This document shows, piece after piece, positions 27,043 through 34,297 of a DNA stretch of 64,000 bases. The stretch comes from Pseudomonas xionganensis (GTDB lineage: Bacteria; Pseudomonadota; Gammaproteobacteria; Pseudomonadales; Pseudomonadaceae). The stretch lies in the NCBI RefSeq assembly GCF_009763245.1, contig NZ_WKJZ01000001.1, positions 62,001-126,000 of the forward strand, read 5' to 3'. A model generated the notes under the pieces. It was not told the origin of the DNA. It ran no database searches and saw only the letters and a program-made list of their open reading frames with translations. The first letter of the stretch is position 1, and every line of letters starts with the position of its first letter. Made by a program: the position numbers and the translations under genes.

Positions 27043-27420
27043 ATGCGCAGCTTTATGCAACTCTCCGCCCTGTCCCTTGCCCTGTTGTTCAGTGCCGCTG
27101 GCCTGGCCAGTGAACGGGTGGTCGATCATTACAAAGGCAAGCCCGCGGCCAGCCTGCCGGAGGCGGTGGCCAATTTCAGTGAGTACAACGCCAAGCTGGA
27201 GGCGATTCTGGCCCAGGGTAGCTTGAGCGCCGCCGATCTGCACAGCATCCATGAGCTGACCTATACCCTGGAAAACGCCCTGAAGCGGATCAATCAGGAT
27301 TTCGCCGCCCTGGGCGAGACCCTGGAGCAGGTGCATGTGGCCTCGGAGACGGCGGATAACGCCACGGTGCAGCAGCAGGGTCAGGCCTATTTGCAGACGG
27401 CGCGTCAGGTGATTCGCTGA
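27043..27420 (+). CDS. Small exported helical protein (DUF6746-like)
   Basis: Protein of 125 residues. Signal peptide about 1-20 (MRSFMQLSALSLALLFSAAG, cleavage near GLAS), then an all-helical mature part with VVDHYKGKPA and LHSIHELTYTLENAL that matches a short family of uncharacterised Pseudomonas periplasmic proteins. ATG 27043 has AAAGGA 9 bp upstream; the frame is open for 16 more codons but that stretch does not look like a signal peptide. The Fur-like palindrome upstream suggests iron control. It is the first chromosomal gene after the island. Confidence 0.78.
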   Translation: MRSFMQLSALSLALLFSAAGLASERVVDHYKGKPAASLPEAVANFSEYNAKLEAILAQGSLSAADLHSIHELTYTLENALKRINQDFAALGETLEQVHVASETADNATVQQQGQAYLQTARQVIR

Positions 27421-27437
27421 CCGCGCCTGGCGCGGGG

Positions 27438-28514
27438 CTATTCGATAGCGGGGCTGGGGTCGCGGCTGACCAGTTGATCGCGGCCCTGCTCCTTGCCCCG
27501 GTAGAGGCGGCGGTCGGCGGTGCGGTAGAGCTGTTCCAGGCTGCGGCCATCCAGCGGCCACTCGGCCAGGCCCAGGGTCACCGACAGCGGGATGCTGTGC
27601 TCGCCGTAGGCCAGAGGGGTGCTGTTGATCTGCAGGCGCAGGGCCTCGACCAGGGGCTCGGCGCCAGTACGGTCGGTGTTGCGCAGCAGCAGGCCGAATT
27701 CCTCGCCGCCCAGGCGGCCGAGGGTGTCGGTGGCGCGCAGGCGCTTGCTCAGGCTGTTGCAGATATGCCGTAGGGCCTGGTCGCCGGCATCGTGGCCGTA
27801 CTGGTCATTGACCGCCTTGAAGTGATCCACATCCAGCAGCACCAGCACCAGCTTGCTCTGGTTGCGTTCGGACTCTCGCAGGCTCTGTTCCAGGCTCTGC
27901 TGGAAGCTGCCACGGCTGGCCACGCCGGTCAGGGCGTCGGTGCGGGCCATGCGCTGCAGCTGCTGGTGGGCAGCGGCGCGACGGGTTTCATAGAGGTGGA
28001 CAAAGACGATCAGCAGCAGGCCGCAAAAGATCGCATTACCCAGGTCGATCAGGCCTTCGGGAGTCAGGCTGACCGGGTAGGTGTACACATAGAGCAGGCA
28101 GGCGCCGACTACAAAGGGCAGCGCCAGCAGGCTGCCGCGCTTGCGTCCGAGCAACAGGTAGGACAGCACCGGGATGATATAGACCCAGACAAAAGCGGTT
28201 TTCGAGGCCCCGGGGATGACGATGATATACAGCAGAAAACAGAAGGTCGGCAGCAGGTAGGCGTAGATCCAGGGCATCAGCCGGCGCACCCCGGTGATCC
28301 GCCAGGCGCCCCAGAACAGCAGCCCGGTGACCAGCAATTCCAGGGCCGACAGCAGCAGGTTGCCGGCCATGAACTGCAGCACACAGAACACCCCCAGGGT
28401 CAGCCCGGTGGTGATAAAGACCATACGCATCAGCGAGCGCTGCCCTACATCCTGCAGGTCGGCAACACCGGCGCCAGTGTTCACTAGCGGCTTGGCGTGT
28501 GACGGATTGAACAT
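27438..28514 (-). CDS. Membrane diguanylate cyclase (GGDEF)
   Basis: Protein of 358 residues that would make c-di-GMP. Five or six membrane helices fill the first 185 residues (for example VFCVLQFMAGNLLLSALELLV and FCGLLLIVFVHLY), forming an MASE-type sensor, followed by a GGDEF domain (about 195-350). The active site is GGEEF (GRLGGEEFGLLL) and an RxxD product-inhibition site (RATD) lies five residues before it, so it should be active and feedback-controlled. No EAL domain. It is convergent with the DUF6746-like gene (17 bp apart) and divergent from tyrS. Confidence 0.93.
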   Translation of the reverse strand: MFNPSHAKPLVNTGAGVADLQDVGQRSLMRMVFITTGLTLGVFCVLQFMAGNLLLSALELLVTGLLFWGAWRITGVRRLMPWIYAYLLPTFCFLLYIIVIPGASKTAFVWVYIIPVLSYLLLGRKRGSLLALPFVVGACLLYVYTYPVSLTPEGLIDLGNAIFCGLLLIVFVHLYETRRAAAHQQLQRMARTDALTGVASRGSFQQSLEQSLRESERNQSKLVLVLLDVDHFKAVNDQYGHDAGDQALRHICNSLSKRLRATDTLGRLGGEEFGLLLRNTDRTGAEPLVEALRLQINSTPLAYGEHSIPLSVTLGLAEWPLDGRSLEQLYRTADRRLYRGKEQGRDQLVSRDPSPAIE

Positions 28515-28602
28515 GAAGATTCACTGCACCAAGGAGAACGATTGCCCTCACTGTGCCTCAATGCCTGGCCCATGGCCAGCCTGGCGCCGGGTCGTGCGGC
28601 GG

Positions 28603-28630
28603 TTGACTTGACGCGTCGAAACGCTAGAGT
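28603..28630 (+). promoter_or_regulatory. Likely tyrS promoter
   Basis: TTGACT (28603-28608), 16-bp spacer, TAGAGT (28625-28630). The expected start of transcription is about 28637, which gives a leader of roughly 160 nt before tyrS. Confidence 0.6.
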
Positions 28631-28638
28631 GCCCAGCC

Positions 28639-28704
28639 ATGCACAGACACATCTGCCCTATCGCTGCGTTTTATTACGCCCTGCCCCCTCTTACCAGGCG
28701 GTAG
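28639..28704 (+). CDS. Candidate tyrS leader peptide with tandem Tyr codons
   Basis: An ATG-to-TAG frame of 21 codons in the tyrS leader. Codons 12 and 13 are TAT TAC (peptide context AAFYYALPP), and the end ...TRR stop overlaps the first arm of an alternative hairpin (AGGCGG, 28696-28701). The start would be very close to the predicted 5' end of the message, so translation could be leaderless or begin from a weak GAG site. Tandem codons for the amino acid that the downstream enzyme charges are the hallmark of attenuation. No homologue is known to me. Confidence 0.5.
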   Translation: MHRHICPIAAFYYALPPLTRR

Positions 28705-28743
28705 ATGCGTTGTTGCATGTCCGATCCGCCTGAGGCGGCTCGG
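28696..28743 (+). promoter_or_regulatory. Mutually exclusive hairpins in the tyrS leader (candidate attenuator)
   Basis: AGGCGG (28696-28701) can pair with CCGCCT (28726-28731); the same CCGCC can instead pair with GGCGG (28734-28738) inside the larger hairpin CCGATCCGCC-TGA-GGCGGCTCGG (28721-28743, one mismatch). A short T run (ATATCGCGTTT) follows, weaker than a classical terminator. A ribosome waiting at the Tyr codons would expose arm 1 and disrupt the second hairpin. Confidence 0.45.
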
Positions 28744-28799
28744 ATATCGCGTTTCCCCTCCAGTCTCCTCGGGCATTTGCCTTCAATCAGGAGACATCC

Positions 28800-30041
28800 A
28801 TGTCCAGCAACACCCTTGATCTGCTCGATCAGCTGCAAGCCCGCGGCTTTATCCACCAGTGCACCGATTTCGATGGCCTGCGCCTGGCGTTGAGCCAGGG
28901 CCCGGTGACCTTCTACCTGGGTTTCGATGCCACCGCCGACAGCCTGCATGTCGGCCATTTGCAGGCGCTGATGCTGATGCGCAATCTGCAGCGCGCCGGG
29001 CACCGGCCGATTTTGCTGATCGGCGGCGCCACCACGCGCATCGGCGACCCAAGCTTTCGCGACAGCAGCCGGCCACTGCTCACGGAGGATGAGATCCAGC
29101 GCAATATCGCCGGCATAACCGGCTGTTTTGCTCGCTATATCCGCCTGGGTGATGGCCCCGGCGACGGCATGGTGGTGAATAACGCCGACTGGCTGGATGG
29201 CATCGGCTACCTGCAATTTCTCGATCAGGTCGGCCGGCACTTTTCCATCAACCGCCTGCTGACCTTCGATGCGGTGCGCAACCGCCTGGATCGCGAGCAT
29301 TCCCTGAGCTTTCAGGAGTTCGGCTACACCCTGCTGCAGGCCCATGACTTTACCGAGCTGGCGCGCCGGCATGGCTGCACCCTGCAACTGGGCGGTGCCG
29401 ACCAGTGGGCCAATATCATCAATGGCGTGGAGCTGGGCCGGCGCCAGGGTTGCCCGCCGCTGTTGGGCCTGACCATGCCGCTGCTGACCACCCGCGACGG
29501 GCGCAAGATGGGAAAATCCGCCAGCGGCGCGGTGTGGCTCAATGGCGACAAGCTCTCGCCCTACGACTTCTGGCAGTTCTGGCGTAATTGCGACGATGCC
29601 GATGTGGGGCGCTTTCTCGCCCTGTTCAGCGAGCTGCCGCTGGAGGAAGTGGCGCGTCTGAGTGCGTTGACCGGCGCCGAACTGAATCAGGCCAAGATCA
29701 TCCTGGCCAATGCCGCCACCACCCTGGCCCATGGCGAGCAGGCGGCCCGCGACGCCGCTGCTACAGCCCAGGCCCTGTTTGGCGCACAGGACACCGATGC
29801 CGAGCTGCCGCAGCTCAGCGTCAGCCCCGAGGATCTGGCCCAAGGTCTGAGCCTGACCGACCTGCTGCTGCGCCACGGCCTGCAACCTTCGCGCAGCGCG
29901 GTACGACGCCTGGCTGCCGGCGGCGGCCTGCTGCTGGACGGCGAGCGGCAGAGCAACCCGGACCGCCCCCTGCAGGCCTGGCAGCTGGGCCGCCGGCTAA
30001 GCCTGGGCAAGAAGCGGCATTACCAGTTGCAGGGGTCGTAG
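28800..30041 (+). CDS. tyrS: Tyrosyl-tRNA synthetase, alphaproteobacterial-like type
   Basis: Class I synthetase of 413 residues that attaches Tyr to its tRNA. Rossmann domain with the HIGH variant HVGH ([10 protein letters not shown], about 49-58), Tyr-binding [10 protein letters not shown], the GGADQW loop ([11 protein letters not shown], about 197) and the KMSKS variant KMGKS (about 237), then a helical domain and a C-terminal S4 domain. Its sequence start ([11 protein letters not shown]) and motif variants differ from the usual Pseudomonas housekeeping enzyme and resemble the type common in alphaproteobacteria and E. coli, so this may be a second, acquired enzyme. AGGAG precedes ATG 28800 after a long structured leader. 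Confidence 0.93.
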   Translation: MSSNTLDLLDQLQARGFIHQCTDFDGLRLALSQGPVTFYLGFDATADSLHVGHLQALMLMRNLQRAGHRPILLIGGATTRIGDPSFRDSSRPLLTEDEIQRNIAGITGCFARYIRLGDGPGDGMVVNNADWLDGIGYLQFLDQVGRHFSINRLLTFDAVRNRLDREHSLSFQEFGYTLLQAHDFTELARRHGCTLQLGGADQWANIINGVELGRRQGCPPLLGLTMPLLTTRDGRKMGKSASGAVWLNGDKLSPYDFWQFWRNCDDADVGRFLALFSELPLEEVARLSALTGAELNQAKIILANAATTLAHGEQAARDAAATAQALFGAQDTDAELPQLSVSPEDLAQGLSLTDLLLRHGLQPSRSAVRRLAAGGGLLLDGERQSNPDRPLQAWQLGRRLSLGKKRHYQLQGS

Positions 30042-30067
30042 ACGCGGGCCGCCCAAGGCACGTTTTT

Positions 30068-30088
30068 CGCGGCTAAAGCCGCTCCTAC
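30068..30088. repeat. Pseudomonas REP element
   Basis: GCGGCTAAAGCCGCTCCTACA, the standard Pseudomonas REP palindrome with its CTCCTACA tail, shortly after tyrS. Confidence 0.75.
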
Positions 30089-30191
30089 AGTTGCCCACAA
30101 GCCGCTAGCCGCAGGCTGGACCACGCTTTACCGGTCCCCCCTGGGCAATCGAGATAGACGCTCAGGGTGAACATAAACCGCGATTTCCACC

Positions 30192-30375
30192 CTAGGGTCT
30201 GTTGACGTTTCGTCGCGAACCGCGTTGCCGCGCAACCCGAAGGGCCGGGCCAGTTTTAGCGCGATGCTGCGTTTCTCGATGGCTCATTTAGCTGGCTAAA
30301 CTTCGCATCTCGTGCCTTGCCTCGCGCAAAAACTGGCTCCGGCGCGGCCGCGAACGAAACGTCAACAAACCCTAG
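30192..30375. mobile_element. MITE of about 180 bp with terminal inverted repeats
   Basis: The ends GGGTCTGTTGACGTTTCGT (left, after CTAG 30192-30195) and, inverted at the right, GGGTTTGTTGACGTTTCGT form nearly perfect terminal repeats that continue into CGCG. CTAG flanks both sides (30192 and 30372), the target type of IS5-group elements. There is no coding capacity. The right CTAG supplies the TAG stop of speB. Confidence 0.78.
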
Positions 30376-31343
30376 ATCTTTTCCCCCAGCTTATGCCGCG
30401 CCGCATACAGGCAGACCATCTCCATGGCCACGGTGGCGCCGGCCAGGGCGGTGATCTCGGCGTGGTCGTAGGGTGGCGAGACTTCCACCACGTCCATGCC
30501 CACCAGGTTGATGCCGCGCAGGCCACGCAGGATCTCCAGGGCCTGGTGAGTACTCAGGCCGCCGCATACCGGAGTGCCGGTGCCGGGGGCGAAGGCCGGG
30601 TCGAGGCAGTCGATATCGAAGGTCAGGTACACCGGGTTATCGCCGACCCGGGCGCGGATCAGCTCGGCGATCTGCTGGGCGCCGCAGCGGTGCACCTCGG
30701 GGGCGTCCAGCACCTGGAAGCCCAGGGTGTCGTCGTTGGTGGTGCGCAGGCCGATCTGCACCGAGCGCGCCGGGTCCACCAGGCCCTGGCGGGCGGCGTG
30801 GTAGAACATGGTGCCGTGACTGACGCCCTGCTCGCTGTCATCGGCATCCGGCCAGGTGTCGCTGTGGGCATCGAAATGCACCAGCGACAGGCTGCCATGT
30901 TTTTTCGCATGGGCCTTAAGCAGCGGGTAGCTGATGAAGTGGTCGCCGCCCAGGGTCAGCAGGCCGCAACCGGCGGCAACGATCTGCTCGGCATGGGCCT
31001 CGATGGCCGCCGGAATCTTGTGCGGCAGAGCATGATCGAAGTTGCAGTCGCCGTAGTCGATTACCGCCAGGTGGTCGAAGGGGTCGAATTCCCAGGGGTA
31101 GTGGCGCTCCCAAGCGCTGGTGATGGAGGCAGCGCGGATCGCCCGCGGGCCGAAGCGGGTGCCGGGCCTGTTGGTGGTGGCGGTGTCGAAGGGCACGCCC
31201 GTGATCACCAGATCGACGCCACTGAGGTCACGCGAGTAGCGCCGGCGCATAAAGCTGGTGACGCCTGCGTAGGTCGGCTCCGAGTAGGTGCCGTAGAGGC
31301 TGTCGCGGGTGATCGCCAGGTCGTTGCCGTTAAATGCTTCCAT
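30372..31343 (-). CDS. speB: Agmatinase (ureohydrolase family)
   Basis: Manganese enzyme of 323 residues that splits agmatine into putrescine and urea. Ureohydrolase metal motifs are intact: GGDHF, DAHSDT and DIDCLDP, plus SHGTMFYHA and GTGTPVCGGL typical of agmatinase. The early segment ITSAWERHYPWEFD matches agmatinases better than guanidinobutyrase. ATG 31343 with an AGGGCAGGG site is preferred; a TTG 15 bp upstream is unlikely. It starts 11 bp after the binding-protein gene, so the two form an operon for amine uptake and breakdown. Its stop codon lies in the end of a MITE, so the very C-terminus may have been trimmed or altered. Confidence 0.88.
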   Translation of the reverse strand: MEAFNGNDLAITRDSLYGTYSEPTYAGVTSFMRRRYSRDLSGVDLVITGVPFDTATTNRPGTRFGPRAIRAASITSAWERHYPWEFDPFDHLAVIDYGDCNFDHALPHKIPAAIEAHAEQIVAAGCGLLTLGGDHFISYPLLKAHAKKHGSLSLVHFDAHSDTWPDADDSEQGVSHGTMFYHAARQGLVDPARSVQIGLRTTNDDTLGFQVLDAPEVHRCGAQQIAELIRARVGDNPVYLTFDIDCLDPAFAPGTGTPVCGGLSTHQALEILRGLRGINLVGMDVVEVSPPYDHAEITALAGATVAMEMVCLYAARHKLGEKI

Positions 31344-31354
31344 TTGCCCTGCCC

Positions 31355-32434
31355 TCAATACTGACTGCGAAAAGTGGTCCAGATACGGGTGCGGTCGCGC
31401 TGCTGACGCAGGGGCATCAGCTGCTCGCTGAACAGTCGCGCGCGCACGTCGGCCGGCGGGTAGATATCCGGGTCGCCGGTGATGGCTTCGTCCACCAGGG
31501 CGGTGGCGGCCTGGTTGGCGTTGGCGAAGAACACGCTATTGGTCAACTCGGCGATGGCTTCGGGGCGCAGCATATGGTCGATAAAGGCGTGGGCGGCCTC
31601 GGGGTGCGGAGCGTCGGCGGGAATGGCCAAGGTGTCGAACCAGATCAGGGTGCCCTCTACCGGGATACGGTATTCCACGCTGAACGGCTGGCCGGCCTCG
31701 CGGGCATTGTCGGCGGCCATCAAGGCGTCGCCGTTGTAGGTCAGGGCCAGGCAGATCTCGCCCTTGGCCAGGTCGTCGATATGCCGGCCACTACCCACAT
31801 AACGCAGGTTGGGCTGCAGGCCGGCGAGCAGTTGCTGCACCGCGGCCAGGTCGCCGCGATCGCTGCTGTAGGGGTCCTTGCCCAGGTAGTTGAGGGCGAT
31901 GCTGATCACCTCCTGGGGCGAATCGATCACGGCGATGCCGCAGTCCTTGAGCTGGCTGGCGTATTCGGGCTTGAACAGCAGGTCCAGGCTATTGGTGGGC
32001 ACGCCCGGCAGGCGCCGTTCCAGCGCCTCCCTGTTGTAGCCCAGGCCCACGGTGCCCCAGGTATAGGGCACGCCATACTGGTTGCCAGGGTCGGCCACCG
32101 CCAGCTTGGCCAGCAGTTCGCTGTCCAGGTTATCCAGGTTGCTCAGACGGCTGCGCTGGATCGGCTGCACGGCCTTGGCCTGGATGGCCCGGGCCAGGCC
32201 GCTGGAGGCGGGGAAGACGACGTCGTAGCCGCTGCCACCGGTGAGCAGCTTGCTGTCCAGGGCTTCGGCGCTGTCGAAGATGTCGTACTTGACCCGGATG
32301 CCGGTCTCGTCCTTGAAGCGCTGCAGGGCCTGTTCGGGGATATAGGCCGACCAGCTGTAGAGGTTCAGGGCCTTGTCTTCGGCCTGGGCGGCGAAGGCGC
32401 TGCACAGCAGCAGGGGGAGGATGGCCTGGCGCAT
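31355..32434 (-). CDS. Polyamine-type periplasmic binding protein (PotD/PotF-like)
   Basis: Protein of 359 residues with a signal peptide (1-18) and the spermidine/putrescine-binding fold: LNLYSWSAYIPEQAL at the start of the mature part, YDVVFPASSGLARAIQ, YTWGTVGLGYN, and LIWFDTLAIPADAPHPEAAHAF. It would deliver polyamine or agmatine to an ABC permease, but no ATPase or permease gene is nearby, so either a permease elsewhere is shared or the protein acts as a sensor. It is first in the operon with speB and divergent from a LysR gene that probably controls it. Confidence 0.88.
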   Translation of the reverse strand: MRQAILPLLLCSAFAAQAEDKALNLYSWSAYIPEQALQRFKDETGIRVKYDIFDSAEALDSKLLTGGSGYDVVFPASSGLARAIQAKAVQPIQRSRLSNLDNLDSELLAKLAVADPGNQYGVPYTWGTVGLGYNREALERRLPGVPTNSLDLLFKPEYASQLKDCGIAVIDSPQEVISIALNYLGKDPYSSDRGDLAAVQQLLAGLQPNLRYVGSGRHIDDLAKGEICLALTYNGDALMAADNAREAGQPFSVEYRIPVEGTLIWFDTLAIPADAPHPEAAHAFIDHMLRPEAIAELTNSVFFANANQAATALVDEAITGDPDIYPPADVRARLFSEQLMPLRQQRDRTRIWTTFRSQY

Positions 32435-32495
32435 GGGGGGGGGTGCCTCATCGTTGTTATTGGATGGGGCTTATCCTGCGCCTGGCATTGCTTCG

Positions 32496-32535
32496 GATAA
32501 ATATGAAGTGATCTACTCTGGCATCTGTATTTATC
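32496..32535. promoter_or_regulatory. Inverted repeat in the divergent control region
   Basis: GATAAATA (32496-32503) and TATTTATC (32528-32535) are perfect 8-bp arms 24 bp apart, just before the LysR gene. A regulator site for the divergent pair is plausible. Confidence 0.4.
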
Positions 32536-32551
32536 AATGTATGGAGCCCGC

Positions 32552-33472
32552 ATGCTCAGCCAACTGCGCGACCTCGACCTGCAGCTGCTGCGCCTGTTCG
32601 TCACCGTGGTCGAATGCGGCGGCTTCAGTGCGGCCCAGGGTGAGCTGGGCATCGGTCAGTCCAGCATCAGCACGCAGATGGCCAAGCTGGAGACACGCCT
32701 GGGCTTTCGCCTGTGCCAGCGCGGCAAGGCCGGCTTTCGCCTGACGGCCAAGGGCGAGCAGGTGCTGGCGGCGACCCGGCGGCTGTTCGCGGCCATCGAC
32801 ACCTTCAAGGACGAGGCCCAGGGCATGGCCGACAAGCTGCTCGGCAGCCTGCATATCGGTTTGTCCGAGGGGCTGGCGCCGGCCGTGCTGGAGCAGGTGG
32901 CAGAGGCCATCCGGCGCTTTCGCGGGCGCAACCAGGCGGTGCAGATCGAACTGCTCACCGCCATGCCCGCCGAGCTGGAACGGCGCCTGCTGCAGGATCA
33001 GCTGCAACTGGCCATCGGCTATTTCTCCGGCAACCAGGCGGCCCTGGACTACCAGCCGCTGTTTCGCGAGCGCCAGGTGCTGCACTGCGCCCAGGGCCAT
33101 CCGCTGTTCAGCGGGGCCGAGCCGAGCCTGGACGAGCTGCAGCAGGCCGACCGGGTGCACCACCCCTACCGGTTTATCCAGGCCCGCGAGCCGCTGCAGA
33201 GCGCGACCAGCTCGGCGCAGTCCGAGCAGGTGGACGGCACCCTGGCCTTTATCCTCTCCGGCCGGCATATCGGCTACCTGCCCGAGCATATCGCCGCGCC
33301 CTGGCGGGCCAGCGGCCGCCTGCGCGCGCTGCAGGCCGAGGCACTGGGTTTCGAGGTGCAGTTCCACCTGGCCAGCCATCGCGGCCAGCCACCGGGCGAT
33401 GCCCAGCGCGCCTTTGTCGAGGACCTGCTGGCGGCCTTTGCCGGCGAGTACAGTGGCCAGGGCGGACTATAG
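32552..33472 (+). CDS. LysR family transcriptional regulator
   Basis: Regulator of 306 residues with an N-terminal winged HTH (about 8-65: LRLFVTVVECGGFSAAQGEL, then QSSISTQMAKLETRLGFRL) and a LysR substrate-binding domain. ATG 32552 has GGAG 5 bp upstream; the earlier ATG 32537 has no ribosome site. Divergent from the binding protein and speB, so it likely senses a polyamine or agmatine. The effector is inferred. Confidence 0.9.
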   Translation: MLSQLRDLDLQLLRLFVTVVECGGFSAAQGELGIGQSSISTQMAKLETRLGFRLCQRGKAGFRLTAKGEQVLAATRRLFAAIDTFKDEAQGMADKLLGSLHIGLSEGLAPAVLEQVAEAIRRFRGRNQAVQIELLTAMPAELERRLLQDQLQLAIGYFSGNQAALDYQPLFRERQVLHCAQGHPLFSGAEPSLDELQQADRVHHPYRFIQAREPLQSATSSAQSEQVDGTLAFILSGRHIGYLPEHIAAPWRASGRLRALQAEALGFEVQFHLASHRGQPPGDAQRAFVEDLLAAFAGEYSGQGGL

Positions 33473-33562
33473 TTATCAGTCCACCCCCGGTTACAGGAAT
33501 GGCTCCGTACCCATCATGAGTTGCATAAAGACTAGGCTCAGCCTGTAGTGTGGCGGCTATAG

Positions 33563-33624
33563 GTAGGGTGCGTTGTGCGCACCAGATTTGGCAGCGCAAT
33601 ACCGATGCGCATGGCGCACCCTAC
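33563..33624. repeat. GTAG-type REP pair
   Basis: GTAGGGTGCG at one end and GCGCACCCTAC at the other, forming an imperfect palindrome in the gap before the reductase gene. Confidence 0.7.
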
Positions 33625-33699
33625 AGGTCCGGTCCAGCTTAAGTTCAGTGGAGCTGAGCGAATGCAGCAGGTTATTGGGGCACAACAAAAGGAATCGCC

Positions 33700-34254
33700 A
33701 TGAACAAGTCGCACAAGGTCGCGGTGCTGGTCGGCAGCCTGCGCAAGGCCTCGATCAACCGCCGTCTGGCGCTGGCCCTGGCCGAGCTGGCGCCGGCTTC
33801 GCTGAAGCTTGAGATCGTCGAAATCGGCGATCTGCCACTGTACAACGAGGATATCGACCAGGACAGCCCGCCCGAGGCCTACACCCGCTTTCGCGAGCAG
33901 CTGCGCGGCGCCGATGCCCTGCTATTCGTCACCCCGGAATACAACCGCTCCCTGCCCGGTGCGCTGAAGAATGCCATCGATGTCGGCTCGCGGCCCTACG
34001 GACAGAGCGTGTTCAGCGGCAAGCCGGGCGCCGTGCTCACCGCCTCGCCCGGCGCCATCGGCGGCTTCGGTGCCAACCACGCGCTGCGCCAGTGCATGGT
34101 GTTTCTCGACGTGTACATGATGCAGCAGCCGGAAGCCTACCTGGGCGGCGCCGGCAGCTTCTTCGAGGAGGCCGGCATGCTCGGCGACGGCATCCGCCCC
34201 TTTCTGCAGAAATTTATCGACGCCTATGCCGCCTGGGTGGCGCAGCACGTTTAA
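33700..34254 (+). CDS. NADPH-dependent FMN reductase (ChrR/YieF-like)
   Basis: Flavoprotein of 184 residues. Flavodoxin-like fold with the FMN phosphate loop GSLRKASINRRLA (about 12-24), TPEYNRSLPGALKNAIDVGSR (about 76-95) and ASPGAIGGFGANHALRQ. Such enzymes reduce quinones or chromate and lower oxidative stress. AAGGAATCGCC precedes ATG 33700. Convergent with the M48 gene. Substrate is unknown. Confidence 0.9.
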   Translation: MNKSHKVAVLVGSLRKASINRRLALALAELAPASLKLEIVEIGDLPLYNEDIDQDSPPEAYTRFREQLRGADALLFVTPEYNRSLPGALKNAIDVGSRPYGQSVFSGKPGAVLTASPGAIGGFGANHALRQCMVFLDVYMMQQPEAYLGGAGSFFEEAGMLGDGIRPFLQKFIDAYAAWVAQHV

Positions 34255-34297
34255 CCACTCAGGCCAGCACCCAGGCTTTTCAGCCGCTGCCTGCGGA

